Assembly (NCBI RefSeq): GCF_001659605.2
Contig: NC_035162.2
Span: 24,656,161 to 24,720,160 of the forward strand
DNA: 64,000 nucleotides
From: Manihot esculenta
Lineage: Eukaryota; Streptophyta; Magnoliopsida; Malpighiales; Euphorbiaceae
Direction: 5' to 3'
Shown here: piece by piece, positions 35,676-48,800 of the stretch
Position numbering within the stretch: the stretch's first letter is position 1
Layout: each line of letters starts with the position of its first letter
Position numbers and translations under genes: made by a program
Notes under the pieces: generated by a model
What the model was told of the DNA's origin: nothing
Database searches by the model: none
The model's input: the letters and a program-made list of their open reading frames with translations, nothing else

Positions 35676-37624
35676 ATGGATAAGAACACCTCTTTCTCCC
35701 CTAGTAGGGCCTTTATTTTTAGTTCCTCCTCTGATGGCCCCATCCGAGTGTCAGCCGCCATTGTTCCATTGAGGGAGACCTCTGAGAATGAGGATGGCTT
35801 CCTTGGTGATATCTCGTCTGTTTTCTCGAATAGCAACGTAGATTGTTTGTATGATACCTATTACATTCCTCATGATTCTTTTCAAATTTTTGCTCCCACT
35901 CCCCGCGTTCATGCTAACGACTTGATTCCTACAGGCAACACTATTATGGTCTTCAAGGAGCAGTTGAAGGCGGGTCTTTATTACCCTTTAGACCCCTTCT
36001 TTGTAGAGGTCTTTTGGTTTTACAAGCTTTCTGTCACTCAACTTCATCCTAACAGCTGAAGAATCTTGGTAGCCTTTCAGCTCGTGTGTTTTAATAATCA
36101 CATTGAACCTAGCATATCACTTTTCTCCAGCTATACCAACTGGATACTCGTAAGAATGAGAAGTTTTGGTACTTTAGCAGTCGAAAGTACTTGAATATTT
36201 TTTATTAGATGCCTTCTTCTTTAAAATGGTGGAAGAATAAGTTTTTTGTCCTCCATCGTACTTTAGGGGGTTTTGGGCGCTTTCAAATTAGTTGGCACTA
36301 TTGGGTAGAGTTGAAGAAGGATGGAGTCCACTAGAGGAGAGAGGAAGACGAGGCTTTAGCTTCTCTTATGGCAATGGCTAAAGCCTTAAGGAAGATTGGT
36401 ATCACTCATGTGGTGATGAATGTAGTTTTGTCCTGGCAGAGTCATCTGCAGACAAGTTAGACCTACGCTCCTCTCCTGCCCAGTGCACCCTTACCTTAAG
36501 ATCGGGGTACTTCTTTGCTCATTCTTTTTATTTTCTGAACTGACTATCTTACTTACTTTTTCTCTTTTTTACAGATATGATCAGGTCAAGTAGATTCGCT
36601 GAGGCGGTATGTGCTGCTTGAAAGGGCAAGGCTGTTGCTGCCAGTCCCCCTGCTAAATGTGCTCGCCCTTTGAAGGAGGTGATTATACTTCTCCCTCCCC
36701 CTTCTCGAGGAGTTGGCACTCCTTTAGCCTAAATCTTTGGTCTTGAGCGTTGCTGCTACCACCTCAGCCCCTGTGCTCCCTACAGATGCCCCTTCTTCCT
36801 CTGTTTATGTGAGCATTGGGGTCGAGTCTTCCTAGCCTGCTGGCAACGTTTGGCCTTGGTGCTAAAAAGGGCACCTTCTCTCCTTGATGACCCTTCTTTA
36901 GGTCTCTTGCTAATCTAGAGTACCTTAAGGCTTGCAAATCACTGTCACATAAATGAGATTGAGACAAACAGCTATTTGTTAATGCTATTCATTCTGTGTT
37001 GGAGGGTGCCCTTTACACCTATGTGGTCAAGGAGCGTTTTAGAGCATTGAGGTGAGGATTTGGCGCAAATGAGATGCATAGGAAGCTTTTGGCCGAGGAA
37101 TGCTCAAACTTGAAGGCTCGGGTGGCCAAAGTTGAGGGTACGATAAAGGAGACCTTAGAGTCAGTGGAAAAGCTTCAGGCTGACCTTAACGTGGCTCTTG
37201 CCTCAAACATGGGTCTTGAAAATTGGGCTAAAACTACTGAGGATCAAGTGGTTTTGTTGCAACTCTAGGTCTTGGAGCTACAAGCTCAAGCTGAGAAGGC
37301 TCGGGTTACCTCCACTAGGGTAATCGAGCTTAAGGCGGAACTCCAGGAGGCAGTAGCCCAAGGCGGGGAGATGTTTATTCAAGGCCATGATTTCATGAAG
37401 AGGGAGCTAATGAAGCATTTCCTTTCTAAGGACTTCTCCTGGATAGATGACATCCTCCCGAGGAAGAAAATGAGAGTGGACGGGAGTGTGCTGAAGATAC
37501 TCCCCTTGAGGATGAGCATGATGAAGATGTACCCCCTGACTGGGTTTCTCCTCTAATAAACGCTGAAAATATCAATGTAACGGAGACTTGGGCGGAGGAT
37601 GTTGATGACCCTGCCCTTTTGTAA
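35676..37624 (+). pseudogene. Putative gypsy-type transposon protein (PF04195-like) with coiled coil
   Basis: The start ATG 35676 opens MDKNTSFSPSRAF. The first part (LKAGLYYPLDPFFVEVFWFY, QLHPNS, then past a TGA at 36057-36059 RILVAFQLV, and across a frameshift FWYFSSRKY, MPSSLKWWKNKFFVLHR) follows the plant Transposase_28 / 'putative gypsy type transposon' domain as I know it. The second part (about 37071-37550) is a heptad-rich coiled coil (ECSNLKARVAKVEGTIKE, VIELKAELQEAV). The frame ends EDVDDPALL with TAA at 37622-37624. Trp codon to TGA, several frameshifts and a TAG near 37267 make it non-functional. The family role is unclear; it is probably gag-like. Confidence 0.75.
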
Positions 37625-37857
37625 TCTTTTCATAATTTTCAATGAGAATGTTGCCTTTATTTTCGTTAGGTGTTTATCATTTTCTGCATACAATATTTTT
37701 TTTTTTAGGGAAAAAGGATTGCTCAGGGGGTTAACACCCATTTATGACGCCAAGTCACTGACCCATCTTGAGGCCGTGAAATAAGAAACTTAATGAATTT
37801 CCCGAATGGAGCTAACGCCCCGAACATAAGGTAAGGTGGATGCCCATCTTATGGTTA

Positions 37858-37944
37858 TAATTCGTGACTTGATAAAAATTGTCTTGTACCTTGACTCGTG
37901 GGACCGACGCCCGAATGGTCTAACGGGAACGCTTTGTGATCTTG
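37858..37944 (+). repeat. ~80-bp tandem array, left part
   Basis: One full unit (GTGACTTGATAAAAATTGTC...) and the first bases of the next, cut at 37944 by the outer element. The array continues at 57235. Confidence 0.8.
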
Positions 37945-40133
37945 TGTAACAGCCCGGAAACCGAACTGCCACCGGCACTAGGATCCAGATCGACTTAAGG
38001 TCGCCGGGACCTGTAGTAAGCCTGCTATCCTGTCTGTATACCTGTGAAATCCCATACATGATCGTACATTTACTGTAAAAACATAAAACTTTTCTTTATT
38101 CCAAGGCTTAACCTGTGCATGCACTCTCTCTGTGCTCTACCAATCCCTACTAGAGCTCCTCATGGCTCTAGGCGGATCAATCTCATAATGTTAAGCCTGG
38201 TTTTGCTCATAAACATACAACAATAAAGCAACATATATAAACTGATCATGTGACGCCACAAAGGGATTACAAGTCTTATAAATCAAGCACCATTCTATAC
38301 ATTGTCCATACACTGTACATATACATTATCTCTATACATATACATGTCCACACTAGCTATTACAAAACTCTGTACTCTTCCTGTACCCTGCTGAGTTCTC
38401 TCTGACCTCTGAACCTGCACAACTGGAGTTAGGGGAGAGGGATGAGCTACGATAGCCCAGTGAGTAGAAGAGGCAAATAACAGGTGATAAAACATGCTCT
38501 CATGGAATGCAACACATAATCACATAACCTCGGCCGGACGGATCAAAACTCCCTCTATCTCATCTGGGGTACCTAAGTACCATGTGCCTGGTCCCCGTAG
38601 GGCTGTTCCAGGTCTTTATATATGTGCCTGGTCCCCGTAGGGCGGTTCCAGGTCTTTCCTCTGAGGGCTAATGAATCCTCACGAAGTCTGTGCCGTCTCA
38701 CATAAGCAATGTACAAGGAGCAATGCCAAGTACAAGGATAAATGCAATGCATCATCTTTGTGTACACTAATGCACTCACCCTATAGCATATTCATGATGC
38801 ATGAAGCATGAGAAAATATTCAGTTCTCATATTAAAACATTAAGTTAATTCCACTCACCTGTAGTTCTCTCTGAACTGACTCTGCAGGTTCTGACTCTGG
38901 ACTCACTGCTGACCTCCCTGATTCCTCTAGTCCGTACCTACACAGGTGGACTCAAATGAGGGACTAAACTCACTCAAGAACATCTCTAAGAAACTCCCCA
39001 AAACCCCTCTAAACAAATCTCAAACCATCACATAACACATGCAAAAGAAAGCTGGACAGGGCGCTTTCGGCGGCAGGTTCGGCGGCCGAAACCCCACTCC
39101 AGAGACGAAACTCATGCATGTTCGGCGGCACCTTCGGCAGCCGAAGGTCTCGTCCAGAGACGAAACTCACACACTTTCGGCGGCCGAACTCCCTCTTTCG
39201 GCGGCCGAAAGTCCCTTTCTAAACCGAAAGCCTAGCTTTCGGGGGCAACCTTTGGCAGCCGAACTGCCTCCACAAAGGGTTCGGCGGCCGAACCTTCCTT
39301 CGGCGGCCGAACCTTCCTTCGGCGGCCGAACCTGGTTTTGCCCGAAGGACAGAACCCTGCTCTGTTTCATGCAAACTTTGCCCAAAAACCTACAAACATG
39401 CATATCAACTACGCTCAACTAGCATATACCCATAGATATGCACAAAGGGGTCTAAACCTACCCTAAAACCCCAAACAAACATAGCACATAACACTTAAAC
39501 ATGTTTGAACACCACAAATCACCAAAAACCTCACCTAAACCTACACATGCATACTACCCATACAAACTTCATAAAACCTTTCAAAATCATCAAAGAAGCT
39601 CAGGATCTTCACTTACCTCTTACACAACTTGAGGATGAAGGATCCTAACGTGGAGATATGAAGAAAAGCTCTTCCAAAGCTCCAAACTTCAAAACTTGCT
39701 TCTTTTGCTCAAAACCTTCATAAATCACCAAAACTCTTAAAACTCTTGAAAGATTTGATGAAAATCATGGAAAACATGAAAGTCAACGTAGGAGAGGCTG
39801 AAACTCACCTCTGGCTGCAAGTGGAGGAGAAATAACCTCCTTCCACCGACCCTTGGCCCTTTTATAGGTGGCTGGCCAGACCACCTTCGGCAGCCGAACG
39901 TGAAGCCGCAACCATGCAATGTTCGGCGGCCGAAAGTTACCTTCGGCGGCCGAACCTTTGCATTTCTCCCTTGTTGCTTTTCTTTCAAAACTCAAGTCTT
40001 TTAACCCTTCAAAACATGAAAACCAGTGAAAATGCCTTGAAAAACATATGCATTACCCTTCTCGAGGGTGCCGACACCCGAGATTCCACCGGACTACAGG
40101 AATTCCGGTGCCGGACTCGAGCCGGGTATTACA
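37945..40133 (-). repeat. Outer element 3' LTR
   Basis: 2,189 bp. Two copies of the 40-bp CCTGGTCC...CCAGGTCT repeat (about 38584-38657), dyad clusters 39065-39331 and 39886-39956, TATA box 39867-39859. It is 40 bp longer than the 5' LTR because of one extra 21-bp and one extra 19-bp dyad unit. Confidence 0.95.
39065..39331 (-). repeat. Dyad cluster (transcribed part) of outer 3' LTR
   Basis: About ten copies, exact or degenerate, of TTCGGCGGCCGAA (complement TTCGGCCGCCGAA). Relative to 56207-56432 in the 5' LTR it has an extra unit near 39179-39199 and another near 39290-39320. Confidence 0.85.
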
Positions 40134-40150
40134 TTCTCCCCCCCTTAAGA
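40134..40150 (-). other. Polypurine tract of outer element
   Basis: On the coding strand a run ending AAGGGGGGGAGAA abuts the 3' LTR. Confidence 0.85.
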
Positions 40151-40211
40151 ACATTCGTCCCCGAATGTCCCTAACACAACATAAACACATAGAAAAGGGG
40201 AAAAACTAACC

Positions 40212-43200
40212 TTAAAACAGATATGGGTATTGCTGGAGCATGGACGCTCGAGTCTCCCAAGTGCACTCTTCTAGGTTGTGGTGGTTCCACAGAACTTTCA
40301 CCATTGGTATCTCCTTGTTTCTCAGCTTTCTGATCTGGGTGTCAAGGATCCGCACTGGCTGCTCTACATAGGTGAGATCACTTAAGATTTCCACCTCAGG
40401 TTCATTAAGAACCTTCTCTGGATCTGACACAAACTTTCTCAACATAGAAACATGGAATACCGGGTGAATTCTTTCCAGAGAAGCCGGTAAATCTAGCTTA
40501 TATGATACAGGCCCGATCTTCTGTAAGATCTCAAAGGGACCAATGTACCGTGGGGCCAGTTTACCCTTCTTTCCAAACCGAACCACTCCCTTCATCGGAG
40601 ACACCTTAAGCAATACCATATCCCCCTCCTGGAATTCTATCTGCTTCCTACGGATGTCTGCATAGCTTTTCTGTCTGCTTACAGCTGTTCTGATCCTCTC
40701 TCTGATGATAGGCACTAACTTGCTGGTTATCTCAACTAACTCTGGCCCTGCAAGAGTTTTCTCTCCTACTTCTTCCCAGCAAACAGGTGTTCGGCACTTC
40801 CTCCCATACAAAGCTTCATAAGGAGCCATCCCTATGCTAGCATGATGGCTGTTGTTGTAGGCAAACTCCACCAGAGGTAGATGCTGCCTCCAAGAACCGC
40901 CAAAGTCTAACACACACATTCTCAGCATATCTTCAATGGTCTGGATGGTTCTCTCAGACTGACCGTCTGTCTGTGGATGGAAAGCAGTGCTGAAATCCAA
41001 CCTTGTGCCCATTTCATTTTGCAGACTCCGCCAAAACCTGGAGGTGAACTGAGGTCCTCGATCTGATACGATCGACACTGGAACTCCATGCAACCTTACG
41101 ATCTCGTCTACATACACCTGCGCCAACTTGTCCACAGAGTAGTTACTCCTAACTGGAATGAAGTGAGCAGATTTAGTGAGTCTATCCACAATCACCCATA
41201 TGGAGTCTAGTCTGTTAGACGTCGCCGGTAACCCCACTACAAAATCCATCGCTATGTTCTCCCATTTCCATTCTGGAATCGGCAGTGGGTTAAGCATTCC
41301 AGCCGGCTTCTGGTGCTCTAGCTTCACCCTTTGACATGTCTCGCAGGCTGACACGAACTGTGCCACTTCTCTCTTCATTGCTAGCCACCAATACACCCTT
41401 CTCAGATCTTGATACATCTTGGTGGCTCCCGGGTGAATGCTATATCGCGCATTATGAGCTTCCCTCATAATGTCTGCCTTCAAACTGCTATCATCTGGTA
41501 CACATAACCTTTTACCGTGCCGAAGAATCCCCGCATCGTCAAATCTGAACTCTGTACTGTTGCCCGACTGAACAGTCCTGGCAATCTTCACTAACTCGGG
41601 GTCTTCATGCTGTTTCAGAGCCACTTGCTCTAGAAACACTGGTGTCACTCTCATCTGTGCGAGCAAAGCACCTGTACCAGATAACTGCAATTGTAACCCT
41701 TCTTCCACCAGCTTGTAGAAATCCTTCACCACCGGTCTTCTCTCTACTACAATGTGGGATAAACTGCCAAGTGACTTTCGGCTTAAGGCATCAGCTACAA
41801 CATTAGCCTTGCCCGGATGATACTGGATCTTACAATCGTAATCACTGAGCAATTCTACCCACCGTCTCTGCCTCAAGTTTAACTCTCTCTGACTTAAGAT
41901 GTGCTGCAGGCTCTTATGATCCGTATAGATCTCACATTTTACCCCATAGAGGTAATGCCTCCACATCTTAAGTGCAAAGATAACAGCTGCCATCTCCAGA
42001 TCGTGTGTCGGATAGTTCAGCTCGTGCTTCTTCAACTGTCTAGAAGCATAAGCTATCACTTTGTCATTCTGCATCAACACACAACCTAATCCCACGCGGG
42101 ATGCATCACAGAACACTGTGAAATCTTCATCACTAATCGGCAGAGCTAACACCGGTGCTGAAGTTAACCGTCTCTTCAACTCTGCAAAACTCTCCTCACA
42201 TTCCTCTGACCACACAAACTTCTGATGTTTTCTAGTCAGTATGGTCATAGGAGCAGCTATCTTCGAAAAGTCCTGAACAAACCTCCGATAGTAGCCTGCC
42301 AACCCCAGAAAACTCTTGATCTCGGTCACTGTAGTGGGTGTAGGCCAGTTGGCTACTGCCTCTACCTTTTTGGGATCTACTGCTATACCGTCCTCTGATA
42401 CAACATGTCCCAAAAAGGAAATGCTCCTTAACCAGAACTCACACTTGGAGAACTTGGCATATAAGCCATGCTCTCTCAAGGTTTGCAGCACTATCCGCAG
42501 ATGCTGGGCATGGTCCTCTGCATTCCTGGAGTACACCAAGATATCATCAATAAAGATGATCACAAAACGATCCAAGTACTCCCTGAAAACCCTATTCATG
42601 AGATCCATGAATGCTGCAGGGGCGTTAGTCAACCCGAACGGCATCACAAGGAACTCATAATGCCCATATCTGGTTCTGAAAGCAGTCTTGGATACATCTC
42701 CTTCCCTGATCTTCAACTGGTGGTATCCGGATCTCAGATCTATTTTAGAAAAACAACCTGCTCCTGCCAGCTGGTCGAATAGATCATCGATCCTGGGTAA
42801 AGGATACTTGTTTTTGATAGTGACTTTGTTCAACTGTCTGTAGTCGACACAAAGTCTAAGAGGTCCATCCTTCTTTCTGACAAATAATACTGGAGCACCC
42901 CAGGGTGAGGTACTCGGGCGGATGAAACCCTTAGCTACCAAATCCTGTAACTGGTCTTTCAATTCTCGCAACTCTGCTGGTGCCATCCTGTAGGGAGGAA
43001 TAGAGATCGGTCTAGCATTGGGCATCAACTCAATCTCGAACTCTATTTCCCTATCCGGTGGTAGTCCTGGAAGCTCTTCAGGAAACAAATCTGGGAAGTC
43101 TCTAACAACGGGTACTGAGGATGGTTCCCTAACCTGACTGTCTAGCTCTCTCACATAAGCTAGGAACCCCTGACACCCCTTCCTTAACATCCTACGAGCC

Positions 43201-43592
43201 TGGAGGGCTGATATCAAACCCCTAGGTGTCCCTCTCCTGTCTCCTCTAAAGACACACTCTGACCCATCCTGGTCTCTGACACTGACTACCTTGTCTCTAC
43301 AGTTCAGGGTAGCATCATACGTAGATAACCAGTCCATCCCTAGAATGACATCAAGATCTGTCAACTCTAGAACCACCAGGTCAGCTGGAAGGTATCTACC
43401 CTCTATGCCCACTGGACTGAACCGACAGACTGACTCTGCCAAAGATGGATCACATTTGGGTCCACTGACCCATAGAGGACACTCTAACTCAGACACCATC
43501 AGACCCAACCTCTCTGCAGCTCTAGAAGAAATGAAAGAGTGAGAAGTACCGGGGTCCATTAAAGCATACACCTCTGAACACCCAATGATGAG
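40212..43592 (-). CDS. pol: Outer element pol: protease to chromodomain (5' part separated by the inner element)
   Basis: Open over ~1,125 codons from the target site to TAA at 40212-40214. In order: protease [14 protein letters not shown] with VDYRQLNKV and FIDDILVYS near 42550-42530, RNase [10 protein letters not shown] and YTDHKSLQ, integrase zinc region [12 protein letters not shown] with CETCQ, DDE core ([24 protein letters not shown]) and the chromodomain-like C-terminus ([32 protein letters not shown]). One conserved Pro is changed ([12 protein letters not shown], sister elements WWPAMKRE). The original frame joined 54863-53298 through [10 protein letters not shown]; the inner element now separates them. 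The first Met here (43571) is internal. Confidence 0.93.
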   Translation of the reverse strand, partial: LIIGCSEVYALMDPGTSHSFISSRAAERLGLMVSELECPLWVSGPKCDPSLAESVCRFSPVGIEGRYLPADLVVLELTDLDVILGMDWLSTYDATLNCRDKVVSVRDQDGSECVFRGDRRGTPRGLISALQARRMLRKGCQGFLAYVRELDSQVREPSSVPVVRDFPDLFPEELPGLPPDREIEFEIELMPNARPISIPPYRMAPAELRELKDQLQDLVAKGFIRPSTSPWGAPVLFVRKKDGPLRLCVDYRQLNKVTIKNKYPLPRIDDLFDQLAGAGCFSKIDLRSGYHQLKIREGDVSKTAFRTRYGHYEFLVMPFGLTNAPAAFMDLMNRVFREYLDRFVIIFIDDILVYSRNAEDHAQHLRIVLQTLREHGLYAKFSKCEFWLRSISFLGHVVSEDGIAVDPKKVEAVANWPTPTTVTEIKSFLGLAGYYRRFVQDFSKIAAPMTILTRKHQKFVWSEECEESFAELKRRLTSAPVLALPISDEDFTVFCDASRVGLGCVLMQNDKVIAYASRQLKKHELNYPTHDLEMAAVIFALKMWRHYLYGVKCEIYTDHKSLQHILSQRELNLRQRRWVELLSDYDCKIQYHPGKANVVADALSRKSLGSLSHIVVERRPVVKDFYKLVEEGLQLQLSGTGALLAQMRVTPVFLEQVALKQHEDPELVKIARTVQSGNSTEFRFDDAGILRHGKRLCVPDDSSLKADIMREAHNARYSIHPGATKMYQDLRRVYWWLAMKREVAQFVSACETCQRVKLEHQKPAGMLNPLPIPEWKWENIAMDFVVGLPATSNRLDSIWVIVDRLTKSAHFIPVRSNYSVDKLAQVYVDEIVRLHGVPVSIVSDRGPQFTSRFWRSLQNEMGTRLDFSTAFHPQTDGQSERTIQTIEDMLRMCVLDFGGSWRQHLPLVEFAYNNSHHASIGMAPYEALYGRKCRTPVCWEEVGEKTLAGPELVEITSKLVPIIRERIRTAVSRQKSYADIRRKQIEFQEGDMVLLKVSPMKGVVRFGKKGKLAPRYIGPFEILQKIGPVSYKLDLPASLERIHPVFHVSMLRKFVSDPEKVLNEPEVEILSDLTYVEQPVRILDTQIRKLRNKEIPMVKVLWNHHNLEECTWETRASMLQQYPYLF

Positions 43593-45818
43593 TGTAACAG
43601 CCCGGAAACCGAACTGTCACCGGCACTAGGATCCAGATCGACTTAAGGTCGCCGGGACCCGTAGTAAGCCTGCTATCCTGTCTGTATACCTGTGAAATCC
43701 CATACATGATCATACATTTGTTGTAAAACATAAAACTTTTCTTCATTTCAAGGCTTAACCTGTGCATGCACTCTCTCTGTAATCCCTACTAGAGCTCCTC
43801 ATGGCCCTAGGCGGATCAAACTCATAATGTTAAGCCTGGTTTTGCTCATAAACATACAACAATAAAGAAACATACATAAACTGATCATGTGACTCCACAA
43901 AGGGATTACAAGTCTTACAGTCAAGCACCATTCTATACACTATACATAAACCTTATCTCTTTACATTTACATGTCCACACTAGCTATTACAAGACTCTGA
44001 ACTCTTCCTGTACCCTGCTGAGTTCTCTCTGACCTCTGAACCTGCACAACTGAAGTTAGGGGAGAGGGATGAGCTACAATAGCCCAGTGAGTAGAATAGG
44101 CAAATACAGGTGATAAAACATGCTCTCATGGAATGCAACACATAATCACATAACCTCGGCCGGACGGATCAAAACTCCCTCTATCTCATCTGGGGTACCT
44201 AAGTACCATGTGCCTGGTCCCTGTAGGGCTGTTCCAGGTCTTTGTGTATGTGCCTGGTCCCCGTAGGGCTGTTCCAGGTCTTTGTATATGTGCCTGGTCC
44301 CCGTAGGGCTGTTCCAGGTCTTTGTATATGTGCCTGGTCCCCGTAGGGCTGTTCCAGGTCTTCCTCTGAGGGCTAATGAATCCTCACGAAGTCCGTGCCG
44401 TCTCACATAAGCAATGTACAAGGAGCAATGCCAAGTACAAGGATATATGCAATGCATCATCTTTGTGTACACTAATGCACTCACCCTAAAGCATAGTCAT
44501 GATGCATGAAGCATGAGAAAATATCAGTTATCATATTAAAACATGAAGTTAAATTCCACTCACCTGAGTTCTCTCTGAACTGACTCTGCAGGTTCTGACT
44601 CTGGACTCACTGCTGATGTCCCTGATTCCTCTGGTCCGTACCTACACAGGTGGACTCAAATGAGGGACTAAACTCACTCAAGAACATCTCTACGAAACTC
44701 CCCAAAACCCCTCTAAACAAACATAAAACCATCACATAAAACATGCAAAAGAAAGCTGGACAGGGCACTTTCGGCGGCAGGTTCGGCGGCCGAAACCCCA
44801 CTCCAGAGACGAAACTCATGCATGTTCGGCGGCACCTTCGGCAGCCGAAGGTCTCGTCCAGAGACGAAACTCACACACTTTCGGCGGCCGAACTCCCTCT
44901 TTCGGCGGCCGAAAGTCCCTTTCTAAACCGAAAGCCTAGCTTTCGGGGGCAACCTTTGGCAGCCGAACTGCCTCCACAAAGGGTTCGGCGGCCGAACCTT
45001 CCTTCGGCGGCCGAACCTGGTTTTGCCCGAAGGGCAGAACCCTGCTCTGTTTCATGCCAACTCTGCCCAAAAACCTACAAACAGGCATATCAACTACTCC
45101 CAACTAGCATATACACAGATATATGCACAAAGGGGTCTAAAACTACCCTAAAACCCCAAACAAACAGAGCACATAACACTTCAACATGCTTGAACACCAC
45201 AAATCACCAAAAACCTCACCTAAACCTAAACATGCATACTACCCATACAAACTTCATAAAACCTTTCAAAATCATCAAAGAAGCTCAGGATCTTCACTTA
45301 CCTCGTAAAGAACTTGAGGATGAAGGATCCTAACGTGGAGATATGAAGAAAAGCTCTTCCAAAGCTCCAAGCTTCAAAACTTGCTTCTTTTGCTCAAAAC
45401 CTTCATAAATCACCAAAACTCTTAAAACTCTTGAAAGATTTGATGAAAATCATGGAAAACATGAAAGTCAACGTGGGAGAGGCTGAAACTCACCTCTGGC
45501 TGCAAGTGGAGGAGAAATAGCCTCCTTCCACCGACCCTTGGCCCTTTTATAGGTGGCTGGCCAGACCACCTTCGGCAGCCGAACGTGAAGCCGCAACCAT
45601 GCAATGTTCGGCGGCCGAAAGTAACCTTTGGCGGCCGAACCTTTGCATTTCTCCCTTGTTGCTTTTCTTTCAAAACTCAAGTCTTTTAACACTTCAAAAC
45701 ATGAAAACAAGTGAAAAGACTTTGGAAAACATATGCATTACCCTTCTCGAGGGTTCCGACACCCGAGATTCCACCGGACTACAGGAATTCCGATGCCGGA
45801 CTCGAGCCGGGTATTACA
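43593..45818 (-). repeat. Inner element 3' LTR
   Basis: 2,226 bp with four 40-bp repeat units (44211-44362), dyad clusters 44769-45017 and 45571-45641, and TATA box 45552-45544. A 196-codon frame on the opposite strand (44743-45333) is repeat-derived. Confidence 0.96.
44211..44362 (-). repeat. 40-bp tandem repeat, four copies, inner 3' LTR
   Basis: Period 40 (units start 44211, 44251, 44291, 44331). Each contains CCTGGTCCCCGTAGGG and TTCCAGGTCT, so each has CCTGG/CCAGG arms. The 5' LTR also has four units, while the outer element's LTRs have two each. Confidence 0.92.
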
Positions 45819-45836
45819 TTCTCCCCCCCTTAAGAA
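45819..45836 (-). other. Polypurine tract of inner element
   Basis: Purine run on the coding strand (AAGGGGGGGAGAA) next to the 3' LTR. Confidence 0.88.
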
Positions 45837-45896
45837 CATTCGTCCCCGAATGTCCCTAACACAACATAAACACATAGAAAAAGGGAAAAACTAACC

Positions 45897-48800
45897 TTAA
45901 AACAGATATGGATATTGCTGGAGCATGGACTCCCGAGTCTCCCACGTGCACTCTTCTAGGTTGTGGTGGTTCCACAAAACTTTCACCATTGGTATCTCCT
46001 TGTTTCTCAGCTTTCTGATCTGGGTGTCAAGGATCCGCACTGGCTGTTCTATATAGGTGAGATCCCTTAAGATTTCCACCTCAGGTTCACTAAGAACCTT
46101 CTCTGGATCTGACACAAACTTTCGCAACATAGAAACATGGAATACCGGGTGAATTCTTTCCATAGAAGCCGGTAAATCTAGCTTATACGACACAGGCCCG
46201 ATCTTCTGCAAGATCTCAAAGGGACCAATGTACCGTGGGGCTAGTTTACCCTTCTTTCCAAACCGAACCACTCCCTTCATCGGAGACACCTTAAGCAATA
46301 CCATATCCCCCTCCTGGAACTCTATCTGCTTCCTACGGATGTCTGCATAGCTTTTCTGTCTGCTTACAGCTGTTCTGATCCGCTCTCTGATGATAGGCAC
46401 TAACTTGCTGGTTATCTCAACTAACTCTGGCCCTGCAAGAGTTTTCTCTCCTACCTCTTCCCAGCAAACAGGTGTTCGGCACTTCCTCCCATACAAAACT
46501 TCATAAGGGGCCATCCCTAGGCTAGCATGATGGCTGTTGTTGTAGGCAAACTCCACCAGAGGTAGATGCTGCCTCCAAGAACCGCCAAAGTCTAACACAC
46601 ACATTCTCAGCATATCTTCAATGGTCTGGATGGTCCTCTCGGACTGACCGTCTGTCTGTGGATGGAAAGCAGTGCTGAAATCCAACCTTGTGCCCATTTC
46701 ATTTTGCAGACTCCGCCAAAACCTGGAGGTGAACTGAGGTCCTCGATCTGATACTATCGACACTGGAACTCCATGCAACCTTACTATCTCGTCTACATAC
46801 ACCTGCGCCAACTTGTCCACAGCGTAGTTACTCCTGACTGGAATGAAGTGAGCAGATTTAGTGAGTCTATCCACAATCACCCATATGGAGTCTAGTCTGT
46901 TAGACGTCGCCGGTAAGCCCACTACAAAATCCATAGCTATGTTCTCCCATTTCCACTCTGGGATCGGCAGTGGGTTAAGCATTCCAGCCGGCTTCTGGTG
47001 CTCTAACTTCACTCTTTGACATGTCTCGCAGGCTGACACGAACTGTGCCACTTCTCTTTTCATTGCTGGCCACCAATACACCCTTCTCAGATCTTGATAC
47101 ATCTTGGTGGCTCCCGGGTGAATGCTATACCGCGTATTATGAGCTTCTCTCATAATGTCTGTCTTCAAACTACTATCATCTGGTACACATAACCTCTTAC
47201 CGTGCCGAAGAATCCCCTCATCGTCAAATCTGAACTCTGTACTGTTGCCCGACTGAACAGTCCTGGCAATCTTCACTAACTCGGGGTCTTCGTGCTGTTT
47301 CAGAGCCACTTGCTCTAGAAACACTGGTGTCACTCTCATCTGTGCGATCAAAGCACTCGTACCAGATAATTGCAACTGTAATCCTTCTTCCACGAGCTTG
47401 TAGAAATCCTTCACCACCGGTCTTCTCTCTACTGCAATGTGGGATAAACTGCCAAGTGACTTTCGGCTTAAGGCATCAGCTACAACATTCGCCTTGCCTG
47501 GATGATACTGGATCTTGCAATCGTAATCACTGAGCAATTCTACCCACCGTCTCTGCCTCAAGTTTAACTCTCTCTGACTTAAGATGTGCTGCAGGCTCTT
47601 ATGATCCGTATAGATCTCACACTTTACCCCATAGAGGTAATGCCTCCACATCTTAAGTGCAAAGATAACAGCTGCCATCTCAAGATCGTGTGTCGGGTAA
47701 TTCAGCTCGTGCTTCTTCAGCTGTCTAGAAGCATAAGCTATCACTCGGTCATTCTGCATCAACACACAACCTAATCCCACTCGGGATGCATCACAGAACA
47801 CTGTGAAATCTTCATCACTGAGCGGCAGCGCTAACACCGGTGCTGAAGTTAACCGTCTCTTCAACTCTGCAAAACTCTCATCACATTCCTCTGACCACAC
47901 AAACTTCTGATTCTTTCTGGTCAGTCTGGTCATAGGAGCAGCTATCTTCGAGAAGTCCTGAACAAACCTCCGATAATAGCCTGCCAAACCCAGAATACTC
48001 TTGATCTCTGTCACTGTAGTGGGTGTAGGCCAGTTGGCTACTGCCTCTACCTTTTTGGGATCTACTGATATACCGTCCTCTGATACAACATGTCCCAAAA
48101 AGGAAATGCTCCTTAGCCAGAACTCGCACTTGGAGAACTTGGCATACAAGCCATGCTCTCTCAAGGTTTGCAGCACTATCCGCAGATGCTGGGCATGGTC
48201 CTCTGCATTCCTGGAGTACACCAAGATATCATCAATAAAGACGATCACAAAACGATCCAAGTACTCCCTGAAAACCCTGTTCATGAGATCCATGAATGCT
48301 GCAGGGGCGTTAGTCAACCCGAACGGCATCATAAGGAACTCATAATGCCCATATCTGGTTCTGAAAGCAGTCTTGGATACATCTCCTTCCCTGATCTTCA
48401 ACTGGTGGTATCCGGATCTCAGATCTATTTTCGAAAAACAACCTGCTCCTGACAGCTGGTCGAAGAGATCATCGATCCTGGGTAACGGATACTTGTTTTT
48501 GATAGTGACTTTGTTCAACTGTCTGTAGTCGACACAAAGTCTAAGAGGTCCATCCTTCTTTCTGACAAATAATACTGGAGCACCCCAGGGTGAGGTACTC
48601 GGGCGGATGAAACCCTTAGCTACCAAATCCTGTAACTGCTCTTTCAATTCTCGCAACTCTGCTGGTGCCATCCTGTAGGGAGGAATAGAGATCGGTCTGG
48701 CAGTGGGCATCAACTCAATCTCGAACTCTATTTCCCTATCCGGTGGTAGTCCTGGAAGCTCTTCAGGAAACAAATCTGGGAAATCTCTAACAACTGGTAC

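Noticed and set aside
44211..44362. CRISPR-like array (regular 40-bp repeats)
   Set aside because: The units are contiguous tandem repeats without unique spacers, inside a plant LTR, and no cas genes are present.
44743..45333. 196-codon + strand frame in the inner 3' LTR (copy at 52215-52805)
   Set aside because: Its Arg/Pro/Ala-rich sequence comes from the dyad repeats, it is antisense to the LTR, and its length changes with repeat number in other LTRs. Repetition in both LTRs follows from LTR identity.
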